Shown here: in pieces, positions 1 through 9,714 of the stretch
Layout of the letters: every line of letters starts with the position of its first letter
Position numbering within the stretch: the first letter of the stretch is position 1
DNA from: Parabacteroides acidifaciens
Lineage (GTDB): Bacteria > Bacteroidota > Bacteroidia > Bacteroidales > Tannerellaceae
Direction of reading: 5' to 3'
Length of the DNA: 64,000 nt
NCBI RefSeq assembly: GCF_003363715.1
Contig: NZ_QREV01000010.1
Coordinates: 48,189-112,188 of the forward strand
Made by a program: the position numbers and the translations under genes
Notes under the pieces: model-generated
What the model was told of the DNA's origin: nothing
Databases searched by the model: none
Seen by the model: the letters and a program-made list of their open reading frames with translations, nothing else

Positions 1-820
1 CGACGAGAAATTTCTTCCAATACTTACCGAGTTTCCGGTACATTCCCTCCACCCTGTTCATCACCTTCGTAAAATAGAGGGATACCAGGCCACAGAACAC
101 GCCGAGCAGAAGGACGTAGGGTATGCGTTCGATCACAAACACTTCGGTCTGCGAGAAGGGGAACATCGCTTCCGTCCCTGTAAAGATATAGGAGACAGTC
201 GCAGCTGTCACTGAAGTGATAAGCAGAGGCAATACCGACGTCATCGTCAGGTCGAGCAACAGCACTTCCACCACGAAGACCACTCCGGTTATCGGAGCCT
301 TAAAGATACCGGAAATGGCGCCTGCCGCCCCACAGCCGACAAGCAGCATCAACGTCTTTTGCTCCATCCTGAACAGGCGTCCCAGATTGGAACCGATCGC
401 CGCTCCCGTCAGCACGATAGGCGCCTCCGCCCCGACCGATCCACCAAAACCGATGGTGACGGAACTGGCCACAATAGAGGTCCAGGTGTTATGGGGTTTG
501 ATACGGCTCTTACGCTGGGAAATGGCATACAGGATTTTCGTCACCCCGTGGCTGATGTCGTCCCGCACGATATACTTGACGAACAAACCGGCAAGCAGGA
601 TACCAATCACCGGATAGAGCAGGTAGAGGTAGTTAGCCCCGTCCTGGTTAAAGTTTCCGGTCAACATATGTTGGATATGATGAATGATCCATTTCAGGAT
701 AATAGCAGCAGCTGCCGTGCAAATCCCGACCAAAAGACTGACGATCAAGATAAAATTTTTCTCTTTTATATGCTTGTCCCGCCATAGCAGGAACCGATAG
801 AATAATCCTTCGTTTACCAT
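1..820 (-). CDS. ClC-family chloride channel/transporter, C-terminus cut by window edge
   Basis: The first 273 codons of a polytopic membrane protein are visible; the gene runs off the left edge. The start ATG at 818-820 lies one base after the stop of the upstream sugar transferase. The ClC helix-N ion-pathway signature is seen as GGSVGAEAPIV, which keeps the gating glutamate, followed by GIFKAPITG, equivalent to the conserved GxFxxP stretch. A first membrane helix is at about residues 22-42. By family it moves chloride or other small anions, either as a channel or as a proton antiporter; the sequence seen does not decide which, and any C-terminal CBS domains lie outside. It is the last seen gene of the tsaC - sugar transferase - ClC run and is probably co-transcribed. 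Confidence 0.9.
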   Translation of the reverse strand, partial: MVNEGLFYRFLLWRDKHIKEKNFILIVSLLVGICTAAAAIILKWIIHHIQHMLTGNFNQDGANYLYLLYPVIGILLAGLFVKYIVRDDISHGVTKILYAISQRKSRIKPHNTWTSIVASSVTIGFGGSVGAEAPIVLTGAAIGSNLGRLFRMEQKTLMLLVGCGAAGAISGIFKAPITGVVFVVEVLLLDLTMTSVLPLLITSVTAATVSYIFTGTEAMFPFSQTEVFVIERIPYVLLLGVFCGLVSLYFTKVMNRVEGMYRKLGKYWKKFLV

Positions 821-821
821 C

Positions 822-2222
822 TTAAATACCTTTACCTGTAATTACTGTTTTAACTGTATAGATCAGAATTGTCAGATCCAGTGTCAGTGACATATTTTCG
901 TAATATAATATATCGTATTCCATACGCTCTATCATTTTATCCACATTCTCGGCATAGCCATACTTCACCATCCCTAACGAGGTGATACCCGGACGGACGT
1001 TGTGCAGCAGGTAATAATAAGGAGCCTTCTTCACAATTTCGTCAATAAAATATTTTCGTTCGGGACGGGGCCCGACGAGCGACATATCCCCTTTCAGCAC
1101 ATTCCAGAACTGGGGCAGCTCATCCAACCGATACTTCCGCATGATCCGCCCGAACGGCGTAATGCGGCAATCGTCTTCCGAGGCGAGCAACGGTCCGTTT
1201 TCCTCTGCATTCACATACATGGTCCGGAACTTATACATCATAAACGGCTCGCCGAGATAGCCGATCCGTTCCTGACGGAAGAAGATGGGACCCGGAGAGT
1301 CTTTCTTCACCCGCCAAGCGATATAGGCGAATAACGGGGAAAGGAGTACCAATGCGGCAACAGAACAAACTTTATCCAGAAAAAGCTTAATATTCTGTGC
1401 GGCAGGCGAGAAATTATTGTCCGTCACATCGACCAGGGGAATTCCCCGAATGGTCCGGATCTGGATCTTGGACAACATATTGAAGCGGTCTGCCAACACC
1501 TTTATCGGACGTTTATAACGGTAGAGCGAATAAAGGATGCCCAACAGCTCCTTATTGCTTTTCGACTCGACAGCCAGGACGAACTCGTCGACATTCCCTG
1601 TATCCATCAGGGCCGGGATATCCTCCACCGTCCCTAAGACATGGGCACGGTCGGCCTTGACAGGGATATTCCCGTTCTCCGATACGAAACCGTAAATATT
1701 ATATCCCAGGCGGTACAGGTCACGGGCGATACGGACAGCCTTACCTCCGGCGCCGACCACAAGTACGTTCATCGCCCATTTCCGGCTCTTGATCTTACGG
1801 ACACCGTCCTGCGTGATCAGCAGGCGCGGGATATAAGTCACGATAAACTGTAAGCCGAACAGGCCGAAAAACAGCTTGTAATATATCTTGAACGAATGGG
1901 GTATATCGTCGAGCATCAGGGCAAAGAATACGACAAGCGTACCGATCAACACCGTGATAAACGTCGAAAACAATTCGGTCAGACGGGATTTTCCAAACGG
2001 TTTATTATAATACCCGGAGAAATAATAAAGAACCAGCCAGAAAAAAGGGATGATTGCCTGACCGGTAAGCACACCCGGATATTGCAGATAGTCGAGCAGA
2101 CTGCTTGCCCCTTCGTCGATGGCAAACACCTCGTAACGAAGGATATTGAACAACAACCATGCAACGGAAGCCGATAGATAATCCGATAATATATATTTCC
2201 CTGCCTGCTTGCTCTTCTTCAT
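822..2222 (-). CDS. Polyprenyl-phosphate sugar-1-phosphate transferase (WcaJ/WbaP-type)
   Basis: This 466-residue inner-membrane enzyme should start an exopolysaccharide or glycan chain by moving a sugar-1-phosphate from a nucleotide sugar onto undecaprenyl phosphate. About four hydrophobic helices fill residues 10-125, followed by a nucleotide-binding-like fold near 150-245 (VLVVGAGGKAVRIARDLY), another membrane segment near 280-300, and a C-terminal bacterial sugar transferase domain with KFRTM, RKYRLDELPQFWNVLKGDMS and GPRPER. The length is typical of this family. It starts two bases after the tsaC stop, so the two are likely co-transcribed. No glycosyltransferase or capsule cluster is near, so the sugar specificity cannot be told. 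Confidence 0.92.
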   Translation of the reverse strand: MKKSKQAGKYILSDYLSASVAWLLFNILRYEVFAIDEGASSLLDYLQYPGVLTGQAIIPFFWLVLYYFSGYYNKPFGKSRLTELFSTFITVLIGTLVVFFALMLDDIPHSFKIYYKLFFGLFGLQFIVTYIPRLLITQDGVRKIKSRKWAMNVLVVGAGGKAVRIARDLYRLGYNIYGFVSENGNIPVKADRAHVLGTVEDIPALMDTGNVDEFVLAVESKSNKELLGILYSLYRYKRPIKVLADRFNMLSKIQIRTIRGIPLVDVTDNNFSPAAQNIKLFLDKVCSVAALVLLSPLFAYIAWRVKKDSPGPIFFRQERIGYLGEPFMMYKFRTMYVNAEENGPLLASEDDCRITPFGRIMRKYRLDELPQFWNVLKGDMSLVGPRPERKYFIDEIVKKAPYYYLLHNVRPGITSLGMVKYGYAENVDKMIERMEYDILYYENMSLTLDLTILIYTVKTVITGKGI

Positions 2223-2224
2223 TT

Positions 2225-2785
2225 TTATCTGATTACCTGAATAACGCCACCATCTCCTAATTTAATGATATTGGAAGGTTTTGCCTTACTCATATCATCC
2301 TGGCGATACTTCACTATATAATCGACACCGTTCTTAATCACATCCGACACTTCACTAAAATTAGTCGGAGAAGGTTCTCCGCTTACATTTGCAGATGTGG
2401 AAACCAACGGCCTCCGGAAACGTTCGCACAGCTTACGTGAGAACTCTTCGTTCGTGATCCGGATCCCGACGCTGCCGTCTTCGCCCAACAGGTTACCGGC
2501 AATATTCTTCGCATGCGGATAAATAACCGTCAACGGTTTGTCGGCTACCTCGATCAGGTCCCAGGCTATATCGGGAATTTCCGACACGTACATGCTCAGT
2601 TTCGCCGTACTGTCAGTCAGGACCAACATAGCCTTATTGTCAATTCTTCTCTTCAGCTCGTACACTCTTTGCACGGCTTTCTCGTTGGTTGCATCACAAC
2701 CAATCCCCCAAATAGTATCTGTGGGATAGAGTATTATCCCTCCTGCCTGCATGATTTCACAGGCTTTTTGAATATCGTCTGTCAT
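2225..2785 (-). CDS. tsaC: L-threonylcarbamoyladenylate synthase (TsaC/YrdC family)
   Basis: This 186-residue cytosolic enzyme makes threonylcarbamoyl-AMP from threonine, bicarbonate and ATP, the first step toward t6A37 in ANN-decoding tRNAs. The YrdC fold is shown by ILYPTDTIWGIGCDA at residues 18-32, the basic ELKRR stretch near 43-47, and STSANVSGEPSP near 132-143. The length matches the short TsaC form and there is no Sua5 C-terminal domain. It is the first gene of a three-gene minus-strand run, with a -7 box about 20 bases upstream. YrdC-like paralogues (YciO) of unknown role exist, but the intact motif set favours TsaC. Confidence 0.9.
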   Translation of the reverse strand: MTDDIQKACEIMQAGGIILYPTDTIWGIGCDATNEKAVQRVYELKRRIDNKAMLVLTDSTAKLSMYVSEIPDIAWDLIEVADKPLTVIYPHAKNIAGNLLGEDGSVGIRITNEEFSRKLCERFRRPLVSTSANVSGEPSPTNFSEVSDVIKNGVDYIVKYRQDDMSKAKPSNIIKLGDGGVIQVIR

Positions 2786-2804
2786 TGTTTTTTAAATAAT
2801 GTCA

Positions 2805-2812
2805 CAAATGTA
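2805..2812 (-). promoter_or_regulatory. Bacteroidetes -7 box upstream of tsaC
   Basis: Read on the minus strand this is TACATTTG, a full match to the Bacteroidetes sigma-ABfr -7 consensus TAnnTTTG, 20 bases before the tsaC ATG. No clear TTTG -33 box is seen at the usual 19-20 bp spacing. Confidence 0.45.
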
Positions 2813-2999
2813 CAAATCATTCGCGGACTTTATTATAAAAAGTAGAGAAAATGTATTTTAATAAAAATGTATGCGCCTGAACAGAAATATCCATTTATAT
2901 TGTCTAACTTTACGGATTGAAATATATTGGAGATTTTGTTGCTATCAGCTTCTATATCCAATATATCTGGGACGATAAAAAAGAAAAAAACAATATATA

Positions 3000-4724
3000 A
3001 TGATTACAAAATGGAACTTTCAAACCCCAACAGAAGAAGAGTTACATAAAAGAGACAAGCTGGCAACCGAACTGGGCCTCAGTCCGGTCGTATGTCTTTT
3101 GCTCGTTCAACGAGGACTGACCACTGTTGAAGAGGTGAAGAAATTCTTTAAACCCAGCTTGAGCGACCTGCACGATCCATTCCTTATGCCGGATATGGAA
3201 AAGGCTGTCAAGCGTCTGAACAAGGCTCTGGGCAATAAAGAAAAGATTTTGGTTTACGGTGACTATGATGTAGACGGCACGACCGCTGTTTCTCTGGTCT
3301 ACAAGTTTTTACGCCCCTATTCGTCATCATTGGATTACTATATCCCGGATCGGTATGACGAAGGGTACGGGATCTCGTACAAGGGGATCAATTATGCCAA
3401 GGAGAATGGGATTACGCTCATCATCTCGCTTGACTGCGGCATCAAAGCGATTGAGAAGATCGAGTATGCCAAGGAATTGGGTATCGACTTTATTATCTGT
3501 GACCACCATATGCCGGACGATACATTGCCGGATGCTGTGGCGGTGTTGGATGCCAAGCGGGTGGATTCGATCTACCCGTATGAACATCTGTCGGGATGCG
3601 GAGTTGGTTTCAAGTTCATGCAAGCGTTTGCCAAGAGCAATAACTTCCCGTTTGCCGACCTGGAGAAGCTGCTGGAACTGACGGCAGTCAGCATTGCATC
3701 GGACATCGTTCCCATCACAGGGGAGAACCGCATACTGGCCTATTACGGTCTGAAGCAACTCAACAGTAACCCGAGCCTCGGACTGAAGGGAATCATCGAC
3801 ATCTGCGGTCTGTCCGGAAAAGAGATCACCATCAGCGACATTGTTTTCAAGATCGGACCGCGTATCAATGCCTCCGGACGTATGATGAACGGAAAGGAAG
3901 CTGTCGAACTCTTGTTGGCAAAAGATGTGGACAGCGCAAGGGAGAAAAGCGAAAGCATCAACCAGTACAACGAAGAACGACGCGAACTGGACAAAAAGAT
4001 CACGGACGAAGCGAATGCCATCATCGACGAGTTTCAGAACATGGAAGACCGGAAGGCGATCATTGTCTATAACCCGGGCTGGCACAAGGGTGTGATCGGT
4101 ATCGTTGCATCCCGCCTGACGGAAAAGTATTACCGTCCGGCTGTCGTACTGACCAAATCTTCCGAACTGATCACGGGCTCCGCACGCTCGGTTACAGGAT
4201 TCGATATCTATAAGGCAATCGAGAACTGCCGTGACTTGTTGGAAAACTTCGGCGGACATACTTATGCAGCCGGGCTCTCCCTGCGAGAAGAGAATCTGGA
4301 AGCTTTCACCGAACGGTTCCTCAAGCTGGCTGCCGACGAGATTATCCCCGAACAGATGATACCCCAACTCGACGTCGACGCCGTATTGGACTTGCAGGAT
4401 ATCAATCCCAAATTCATGAGCGAGCTGAAGAAAATGAATCCCTTCGGCCCGGACAACCAGAAGCCGGTGTTCTGTTCTTTCGGCGTAAAGGATTACGGAA
4501 CCAGCAAGCTGGTGGGGAAAGAGCTGGAACATATCAAACTGGAACTGATTGATGACAAATCGAATACACCGATACATGGCATTGCCTTCGGTATGCACCA
4601 GCACAATACCCATATCAAAAACATGAAGCCTTTCAATATCTGTTACACCATCGAAGAGAACACCTATAACGGCAACACCTCTCTACAACTTATGGTGAAG
4701 GATATCAAGGAGAACGATATGTGA
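3000..4724 (+). CDS. recJ: Single-stranded-DNA-specific exonuclease RecJ
   Basis: A 574-residue 5'-3' single-strand exonuclease of recombination and base-excision repair. The DHH core is intact: DYDVDG at 88-93, the SLDCG segment near 142-146 and CDHHMP with D168-H169-H170. The DHHA1 domain carries GGHTYAAG with G418-G419-H420, and an OB-like C-terminal part follows. Length is normal for RecJ. It heads a plus-strand run with recQ nine bases after its stop. RecJ and RecQ cooperate in end resection, so the pairing makes functional sense. The start is the ATG at 3000, preceded by an A/T-rich leader without a recognisable Shine-Dalgarno. Confidence 0.96.
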   Translation: MITKWNFQTPTEEELHKRDKLATELGLSPVVCLLLVQRGLTTVEEVKKFFKPSLSDLHDPFLMPDMEKAVKRLNKALGNKEKILVYGDYDVDGTTAVSLVYKFLRPYSSSLDYYIPDRYDEGYGISYKGINYAKENGITLIISLDCGIKAIEKIEYAKELGIDFIICDHHMPDDTLPDAVAVLDAKRVDSIYPYEHLSGCGVGFKFMQAFAKSNNFPFADLEKLLELTAVSIASDIVPITGENRILAYYGLKQLNSNPSLGLKGIIDICGLSGKEITISDIVFKIGPRINASGRMMNGKEAVELLLAKDVDSAREKSESINQYNEERRELDKKITDEANAIIDEFQNMEDRKAIIVYNPGWHKGVIGIVASRLTEKYYRPAVVLTKSSELITGSARSVTGFDIYKAIENCRDLLENFGGHTYAAGLSLREENLEAFTERFLKLAADEIIPEQMIPQLDVDAVLDLQDINPKFMSELKKMNPFGPDNQKPVFCSFGVKDYGTSKLVGKELEHIKLELIDDKSNTPIHGIAFGMHQHNTHIKNMKPFNICYTIEENTYNGNTSLQLMVKDIKENDM

Positions 4725-4733
4725 AGAGATGCG

Positions 4734-6386
4734 GTGGACGTCTACCATAAGATATTAGGGAAGTACTGGGGATACCCTGCTTTCCGTCCTTTGCAGGAAG
4801 AAATCATTCATGCTGTCTGCGAAGGAAAAGATACGCTCGGACTGATGCCTACGGGAGGTGGTAAATCCATTACCTTCCAGGTTCCGGCACTGATAATGGA
4901 AGGGATATGCATCGTCATCACCCCATTGATAGCGTTGATGCGCGACCAGGTGGATAATCTACGCCGGGTAGGAATCAACGCTACGGCTGTCTACTCAGGC
5001 ATGAGCCGACAGGAGATTGCCACAGAACTGGAAAGGTGCATTTCCGGAAACTGCAAATTCCTGTACATCTCGCCCGAACGTCTCGCCATGGAACAATTCC
5101 GGGAGAAGCTGCAAGCCATGAACGTCTGCCTGCTGGTTGTAGACGAGAGCCATTGTATCTCGCAATGGGGCTATGATTTCCGTCCCTCCTACCTTCATAT
5201 AGCCGATGTCCGCAAACAGTTGCCCGGTGTACCGGTATTAGCGCTTACAGCAACGGCGACTCCGGAAGTGGTGGACGACATACAGGAACGGTTGCTTTTC
5301 AAAGAGAAAAATGTTTTCAGGAAAAGCTTTGTCCGTCCGAACCTGGCGTATATTGTACGCCGCACGGAAGACAAACCGGGTACACTTGTCTATATACTCA
5401 GTAAAGTCCCGGGTACAGCCATCGTCTATGTACGAAACCGGAAACAGACAAAAGAGGTTGCCATTCTCCTGCAACAAGCCGGCATATCCGCCGATTACTT
5501 CCATGCCGGACTGAGCCGAGAAGAGAAGGAGATACGGCAAAACCGCTGGAAGAACAACGAATGCAGGGTAATGGTTGCCACCAATGCTTTCGGCATGGGG
5601 ATCGATAAACCGGATGTACGTCTGGTCGTACACCTGGATATGCCCGGTTCGTTGGAGGAATACTACCAGGAAGCAGGACGCGCCGGACGTGATAACAAGA
5701 AAGCCTATGCCGTAGCCCTCTGTTCTGAGACGGACAGCCTCATACTGAAAAAGCGGATAGAAGATGAATTCCCCGATAAGAAACTCATCAAACAGATATA
5801 TGAAGCCTTGGACAGCTACGACCTGGCGCATAACTTCTCGTTAGCGGATTTCTGTTCAACCTATCAACTTCCCCCGTTGCAGGTCCATCATGCTCTGAAG
5901 CTATTGGAACTATCCGGATATATCGAATACATCGAACAGCAGGATGAAGCCCTCCATAAGATAGCTCCACAAGTCACTCGCACCCATCCGGGGATAAAGG
6001 GAAACTCCCTTATCATTCCCCCCTCCATCTATGAGAAGCGACGTGAAAGAGCCGGGAAACGCATCACCAAAGTCGTGGAGTACCTCGAAACAGAACGCAT
6101 CTGCCGCAGCCATTTGCTAATCTCTTACTTTGGAGAGAAGGACACGGAAGCCTGCGGATGCTGTGATGTCTGCCTCTCCAAGAACAGTTCAGGATTAAGC
6201 AACAGGGACTTCAACATGATACGCGACAAGCTCCTGAAACGCTTATCCGGGGAACAACCGCTCCCGGTCAATGCCATAACGGAATCCCTGCCTTTCCCGG
6301 CAGAGAAAAGCATAACTGTCATCCGTTTCCTGGTGGAACACGACAGCCGCTTTCACATGAAAGACGGAGAAATCTGTATGAAATAA
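4734..6386 (+). CDS. recQ: RecQ-family ATP-dependent DNA helicase, short form
   Basis: A 550-residue 3'-5' superfamily 2 helicase. Walker A is PTGGGKS at 39-45, the DEAH-box variant DESH is at 137-140, ALTATAT is motif III, and the arginine-finger region QEAGRAGRD follows near 318. A winged-helix-like stretch precedes a zinc cluster formed by C457, C474, C476/C477 and C480. The C-terminus is short and no HRDC domain can be seen, unlike E. coli RecQ of about 610 residues. The start must be the GTG at 4734, because the in-frame codons back to the recJ stop contain no ATG; the ATG at 4729 is out of frame. Confidence 0.95.
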   Translation: MDVYHKILGKYWGYPAFRPLQEEIIHAVCEGKDTLGLMPTGGGKSITFQVPALIMEGICIVITPLIALMRDQVDNLRRVGINATAVYSGMSRQEIATELERCISGNCKFLYISPERLAMEQFREKLQAMNVCLLVVDESHCISQWGYDFRPSYLHIADVRKQLPGVPVLALTATATPEVVDDIQERLLFKEKNVFRKSFVRPNLAYIVRRTEDKPGTLVYILSKVPGTAIVYVRNRKQTKEVAILLQQAGISADYFHAGLSREEKEIRQNRWKNNECRVMVATNAFGMGIDKPDVRLVVHLDMPGSLEEYYQEAGRAGRDNKKAYAVALCSETDSLILKKRIEDEFPDKKLIKQIYEALDSYDLAHNFSLADFCSTYQLPPLQVHHALKLLELSGYIEYIEQQDEALHKIAPQVTRTHPGIKGNSLIIPPSIYEKRRERAGKRITKVVEYLETERICRSHLLISYFGEKDTEACGCCDVCLSKNSSGLSNRDFNMIRDKLLKRLSGEQPLPVNAITESLPFPAEKSITVIRFLVEHDSRFHMKDGEICMK

Positions 6387-6411
6387 AATAATCATTAAAC
6401 AACAAGAGTAT

Positions 6412-7110
6412 ATGCCATATCCCATTTGCTTCGTATCACTCGGTCCGGGAGAGCCGGAACTGATTACCCTGAAAGGTTTGAAAAAGCTCCAACAGGCCGA
6501 TGTCATCTATTGCCCTGCAACCTTAAACAAGAGTGGGCAATCCCTCTCACGCGCAGCCAATATCGTAAAGGAACTCAATATCGAAGATTCGGCAATCCAG
6601 CTGTTCACACTCCCGATGAGCAAGGACCGTACCGAAGCCTGGAAAGCCTACGACAGACTATACGAAAAGGCTGTATCCGCCCGGCTGGAAGGGAAAAAGA
6701 CTGTCATTGTAGCTGAAGGGGATGCAGGCTTCTACTCTTCCATCCAATATATATACGATAAATTCAAGGCTAATGACATCGAGGTGGAGCGTACCGCCGG
6801 AATCCCCGCCTTTATCGCAGCCGGAGCCCTTGCCGGCTTGCATATCGTCAAACAAGAAGAACAGATCATCGTCATTCCCGGAATGCTGACAGCGGAAGAA
6901 CTGTCGGAAAAGATCAAAGCCGGCTACGTAATCGTCATTATGAAACTGTCCCAATGCGTGGATGCCGTCCATGAATGCATCTGCAAGCACCCGCAAGCCC
7001 GGTTTCACTACTTCGAGAACGTCGGGACGGATAAAGAGTATTATACATCCGATAAAAAAATCATCAGTGAAAAACCGTTTCCTTATTTCTCACTGATGAT
7101 CATACAGTAG
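6412..7110 (+). CDS. cobI: Precorrin-2 C20-methyltransferase (CobI/CbiL)
   Basis: A 232-residue SAM-dependent tetrapyrrole methyltransferase of cobalamin biosynthesis. The N-terminus has the family loop FVSLGPGEPELITLKG at 7-22, the middle has VIVAEGDAGFYSS, equivalent to the GDP(x)FYS signature, then GIPAFIAAGALAG, and the end resembles YFENVGTDKEYY of CobI/CbiL. Length fits. The start ATG at 6412 lies 25 bases after recQ, so it is probably co-transcribed. No other cobalamin gene is in the window, so its partners must lie elsewhere or the gene has been separated from them. Confidence 0.88.
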   Translation: MPYPICFVSLGPGEPELITLKGLKKLQQADVIYCPATLNKSGQSLSRAANIVKELNIEDSAIQLFTLPMSKDRTEAWKAYDRLYEKAVSARLEGKKTVIVAEGDAGFYSSIQYIYDKFKANDIEVERTAGIPAFIAAGALAGLHIVKQEEQIIVIPGMLTAEELSEKIKAGYVIVIMKLSQCVDAVHECICKHPQARFHYFENVGTDKEYYTSDKKIISEKPFPYFSLMIIQ

Positions 7111-7132
7111 TTTATCATATAAATAGTAGAAT

Positions 7133-7579
7133 CTATTCGGATTCCAAAAGATTGCTCAATTGGATGATGTGATAGCGAAGGGATTGAACGGATTCCCAGT
7201 TCTGATGGCCGGACTTGCAGAGTTCACGTGCACTCACCAGCACTCCCGAAATATGGCTGCCGATCTTTTCAATCCTTTTATTCGTGTCACTGTAAAGAGA
7301 CTCCAAATCTTCCGGAGAATAGATGGAAGCCGATTGGGCCAATGATTCGAGCAACTTCATTTGATAGACACCTGCCTTTGGGATCAAGTCGCGGACTGCA
7401 TAATGATGGAGATCCTGGATTTCTTTCTGTTTAGTCACATCCCAACCTACATTATTCATACCACCGGAAGGATTCATCTTAGAAAATGCCTGAAAACCAA
7501 GACTATCTGCAATAGTCTTTATCCATGAACTTGTTTCCCTTAACGCTACTTCCATCAAACTTAATCTCATTGTTGCCAT
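7133..7579 (-). CDS. Hypothetical protein, 148 residues, mostly helical
   Basis: Not recognised. The likely start is the ATG at 7577-7579 (MATMRLSLMEVALRE), because a full Shine-Dalgarno AAGGAG ends eight bases upstream; the longer frame would need a TTG. There is no signal peptide, membrane helix or metal motif. The residues suggest a soluble alpha-helical bundle with a serine-rich middle near 85-100 (LAQSASIYSPEDLESLYS). It converges with cobI, 22 bases apart, and has its own possible -7 box at 7688-7695. A full SD is uncommon in this group of bacteria and may point to strong or specially controlled translation. A real gene is likely; its job is unknown. Confidence 0.6.
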   Translation of the reverse strand: MATMRLSLMEVALRETSSWIKTIADSLGFQAFSKMNPSGGMNNVGWDVTKQKEIQDLHHYAVRDLIPKAGVYQMKLLESLAQSASIYSPEDLESLYSDTNKRIEKIGSHISGVLVSARELCKSGHQNWESVQSLRYHIIQLSNLLESE

Positions 7580-7687
7580 AATCAAATCTCCTTAAATTAC
7601 ATAAACCGTAGTTTTCTTATTTGTTACACTATTTACTTTTTATCACATTTAATCCTATGTTTCTTTCATTTTATCATCGTGACATTG

Positions 7688-7695
7688 CAAATGTA
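7688..7695 (-). promoter_or_regulatory. Possible -7 box for the 148-residue gene
   Basis: Minus-strand TACATTTG, matching TAnnTTTG, about 110 bases before the start codon. A GTTG lies upstream, but at 16 bp rather than the usual 19-20 bp spacing, so only the -7 element is supported. Confidence 0.4.
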
Positions 7696-7917
7696 ATCAA
7701 TTTATCACATACAACATGAACCTTTCCAGATTTTATAATTCTTTAAGACAAAAGATAACCAAAAGCCCATATTCTGCCAACTCAAGTTTACAAAATAACA
7801 ACAAAATAACATATATACATAACACAATGACAATCTATCCCCACTTTTATTATCAATTATCAAACTGACATCTATTTTACGGAAGACTTGGCTTTCAACA
7901 ACTATCCTCCCTTTCAT

Positions 7918-7949
7918 TTTGTTATTATATAAAAATATAATTACATTTG
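7918..7949 (+). promoter_or_regulatory. Sigma-ABfr promoter of fhs
   Basis: TTTG at 7918-7921 and TACATTTG at 7942-7949 are separated by 20 bases, matching the Bacteroidetes -33/-7 consensus (TTTG, about 19-20 bp, TAnnTTTG). The ATG of fhs is 25 bases downstream, so the untranslated leader would be short. Confidence 0.75.
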
Positions 7950-7974
7950 TTTCTCACTTAAACTTACATCAAGC

Positions 7975-9642
7975 ATGAAATCGGACATAGAAATTGCAAG
8001 AGAGGTTTCCCTACATAAAATAAAGGAAGTCGCAAGCGGGCTGGGTATCCCACGTGAAGAAGTTCAAAATTACGGCAGGTATATAGCCAAAATACCCCTT
8101 CACCTGATCGACGATAAGAAAATCAAGGAGCATAACCTGATCCTGGTCACAGCCATCACCCCGACCAAGGCCGGTATCGGTAAGACTACCGTCTCGATCG
8201 GTCTGACATTGGGACTGAACAAGATCGGAAAAAAAGCGGTTGTCGCCCTTCGTGAGCCTTCATTAGGGCCGTGCTTCGGTATGAAAGGCGGGGCTGCCGG
8301 AGGCGGTTACTCGCAAGTGCTGCCGATGGAAAACATCAACCTCCACTTCACAGGAGACTTTCACGCGGTTACCTCCGCACACAATATGATCACGGCTCTG
8401 CTGGATAACTACATCTACCAGACCCGCAACACCTGCGAGGGCCTGAAAGAGATCAAATGGAAGCGCGTACTGGACGTAAACGACCGCAGCCTGCGCAATA
8501 TCGTTTCTGGTCTGGGAGGCTCCGCCAACGGCGTCCCGACAGAGACAGGCTTCGACATCACCCCTGCTTCGGAAATCATGGCGATCCTTTGTCTGGCAAC
8601 GGACATCGAAGACCTGAAACGCCGTGTCGGCAATATCCTGTTGGGATATGCATACGACGGAAACCCGTTTACCGTAAACGACCTGGGAGTAGCAGGCGCC
8701 ATCACTGTTTTACTGAAAGACGCCCTCCTGCCCAACCTGGTGCAGACGACCGAGAATACTGCAGCATTTGTACACGGAGGCCCGTTCGCTAACATTGCAC
8801 ACGGTTGCAATTCGATCCTGGCAACAAAAATGGCACTCACATATGGTGACTATGTCGTGACAGAGGCCGGCTTCGGTGCAGACCTGGGAGCAGAAAAATT
8901 TTTCGATATCAAATGCAGAAAAGCAGGACTGGCCCCGAAACTGACCGTTATCGTCGCAACGGCACAAAGCCTGAAACTGCATGGCGGCGTACCGGAAGAC
9001 AAGATCAAAGAACCGAACGTCGAAGGACTGAAGAACGGTTTTGAAAACCTGGACAAGCATGTAGAGAACATGAAGCGTTTCGGGCAGGAAGTAATCGTCA
9101 CCTTCAACAAATATGCATCCGACACAGACGAGGAAATCAATCTGGTGGCCGAACACTGCCGCGAGATAGGCGTAGGTTTCTGTATGAATAACGTATTTGC
9201 AGCAGGTGGCGAAGGAGGTGCCGAACTGGCCAGACTGGTTGTCGATACCATTGAGAAGAAACCATCCGCCCCGCTCCAATATATATATGAAGACAATGAC
9301 CCGGTCCGCACTAAGATCAAGAAGGTATCCGAACAGATCTACGGGGCTGCATCCGTCGTTTACACCACATTGGCCGACAAGAAGATCAAACAGATCGAAA
9401 GCCTGGGAATCTCGCACTATCCGATTTGTATTGCAAAGACGCAGTATTCATTCTCATCCGATCCGAAAGCCTACGGCGTTGCTAAAAACTTCGAGATGAA
9501 AGTACGCGATATCATCATCAACAACGGCGCTGAAATGATCGTCGTGATTATGGGTGAGATCATGCGTATGCCGGGACTTCCCAAAGACCCGCAGGCAAAA
9601 CGCATCGACATCGTGGACGGTGTGATCGAAGGATTGAGCTGA
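7975..9642 (+). CDS. fhs: Formate-tetrahydrofolate ligase
   Basis: A 555-residue cytosolic ligase that joins formate to tetrahydrofolate with ATP, giving 10-formyl-THF for purine, fMet and one-carbon metabolism. The P-loop is [11 protein letters not shown] at about 62-72, followed by the conserved [20 protein letters not shown] segment, [13 protein letters not shown], and [19 protein letters not shown] near 258-276. The length is the family norm. It stands alone with a good promoter and ends at an 18-bp perfect inverted repeat, so it is probably monocistronic. Confidence 0.97.
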   Translation: MKSDIEIAREVSLHKIKEVASGLGIPREEVQNYGRYIAKIPLHLIDDKKIKEHNLILVTAITPTKAGIGKTTVSIGLTLGLNKIGKKAVVALREPSLGPCFGMKGGAAGGGYSQVLPMENINLHFTGDFHAVTSAHNMITALLDNYIYQTRNTCEGLKEIKWKRVLDVNDRSLRNIVSGLGGSANGVPTETGFDITPASEIMAILCLATDIEDLKRRVGNILLGYAYDGNPFTVNDLGVAGAITVLLKDALLPNLVQTTENTAAFVHGGPFANIAHGCNSILATKMALTYGDYVVTEAGFGADLGAEKFFDIKCRKAGLAPKLTVIVATAQSLKLHGGVPEDKIKEPNVEGLKNGFENLDKHVENMKRFGQEVIVTFNKYASDTDEEINLVAEHCREIGVGFCMNNVFAAGGEGGAELARLVVDTIEKKPSAPLQYIYEDNDPVRTKIKKVSEQIYGAASVVYTTLADKKIKQIESLGISHYPICIAKTQYSFSSDPKAYGVAKNFEMKVRDIIINNGAEMIVVIMGEIMRMPGLPKDPQAKRIDIVDGVIEGLS

Positions 9643-9668
9643 CCAAAAGAAAAGCGTTACATCCTATA

Positions 9669-9714
9669 AAACCAAACACTTATGTTGCGATTCAAAAACA
9701 TAAGTGTTTGGTTT
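9669..9714 (+). terminator. Perfect 18-bp inverted repeat after fhs
   Basis: Arms at 9669-9686 and 9697-9714 are exact reverse complements around a 10-base loop (AAACCAAACACTTATGTT and its complement). The hairpin follows the fhs stop by 26 bases and lies between convergent genes, so it could end transcription both ways, although it is A/T-rich and lacks a clean U tract. Its right arm is also the first unit of the 22-bp array described next, so termination may not be its only role. Confidence 0.6.

Larger units (their letters stand above)
7580..7974. other. Intergenic region between the 148-residue gene and fhs
   Basis: About 390 A/T-rich bases between two divergently transcribed genes. It holds the leader and Shine-Dalgarno of the minus-strand gene, a possible minus-strand -7 box (TACATTTG at 7688-7695) and a good plus-strand fhs promoter (7918-7949). 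The rest shows no convincing gene; a 70-codon minus-strand frame at 7705-7917 is low-complexity and has no recognisable family. Confidence 0.6.

Noticed and set aside
3327..4613. Long 428-codon minus-strand frame opposite recJ
   Set aside because: It mirrors the recJ coding sequence, has no recognisable family, and recJ is certain.
7705..7917. 70-codon minus-strand frame upstream of fhs
   Set aside because: A/T-rich, cysteine- and tyrosine-rich by composition, overlaps the fhs promoter region, and has no homology I can recognise.
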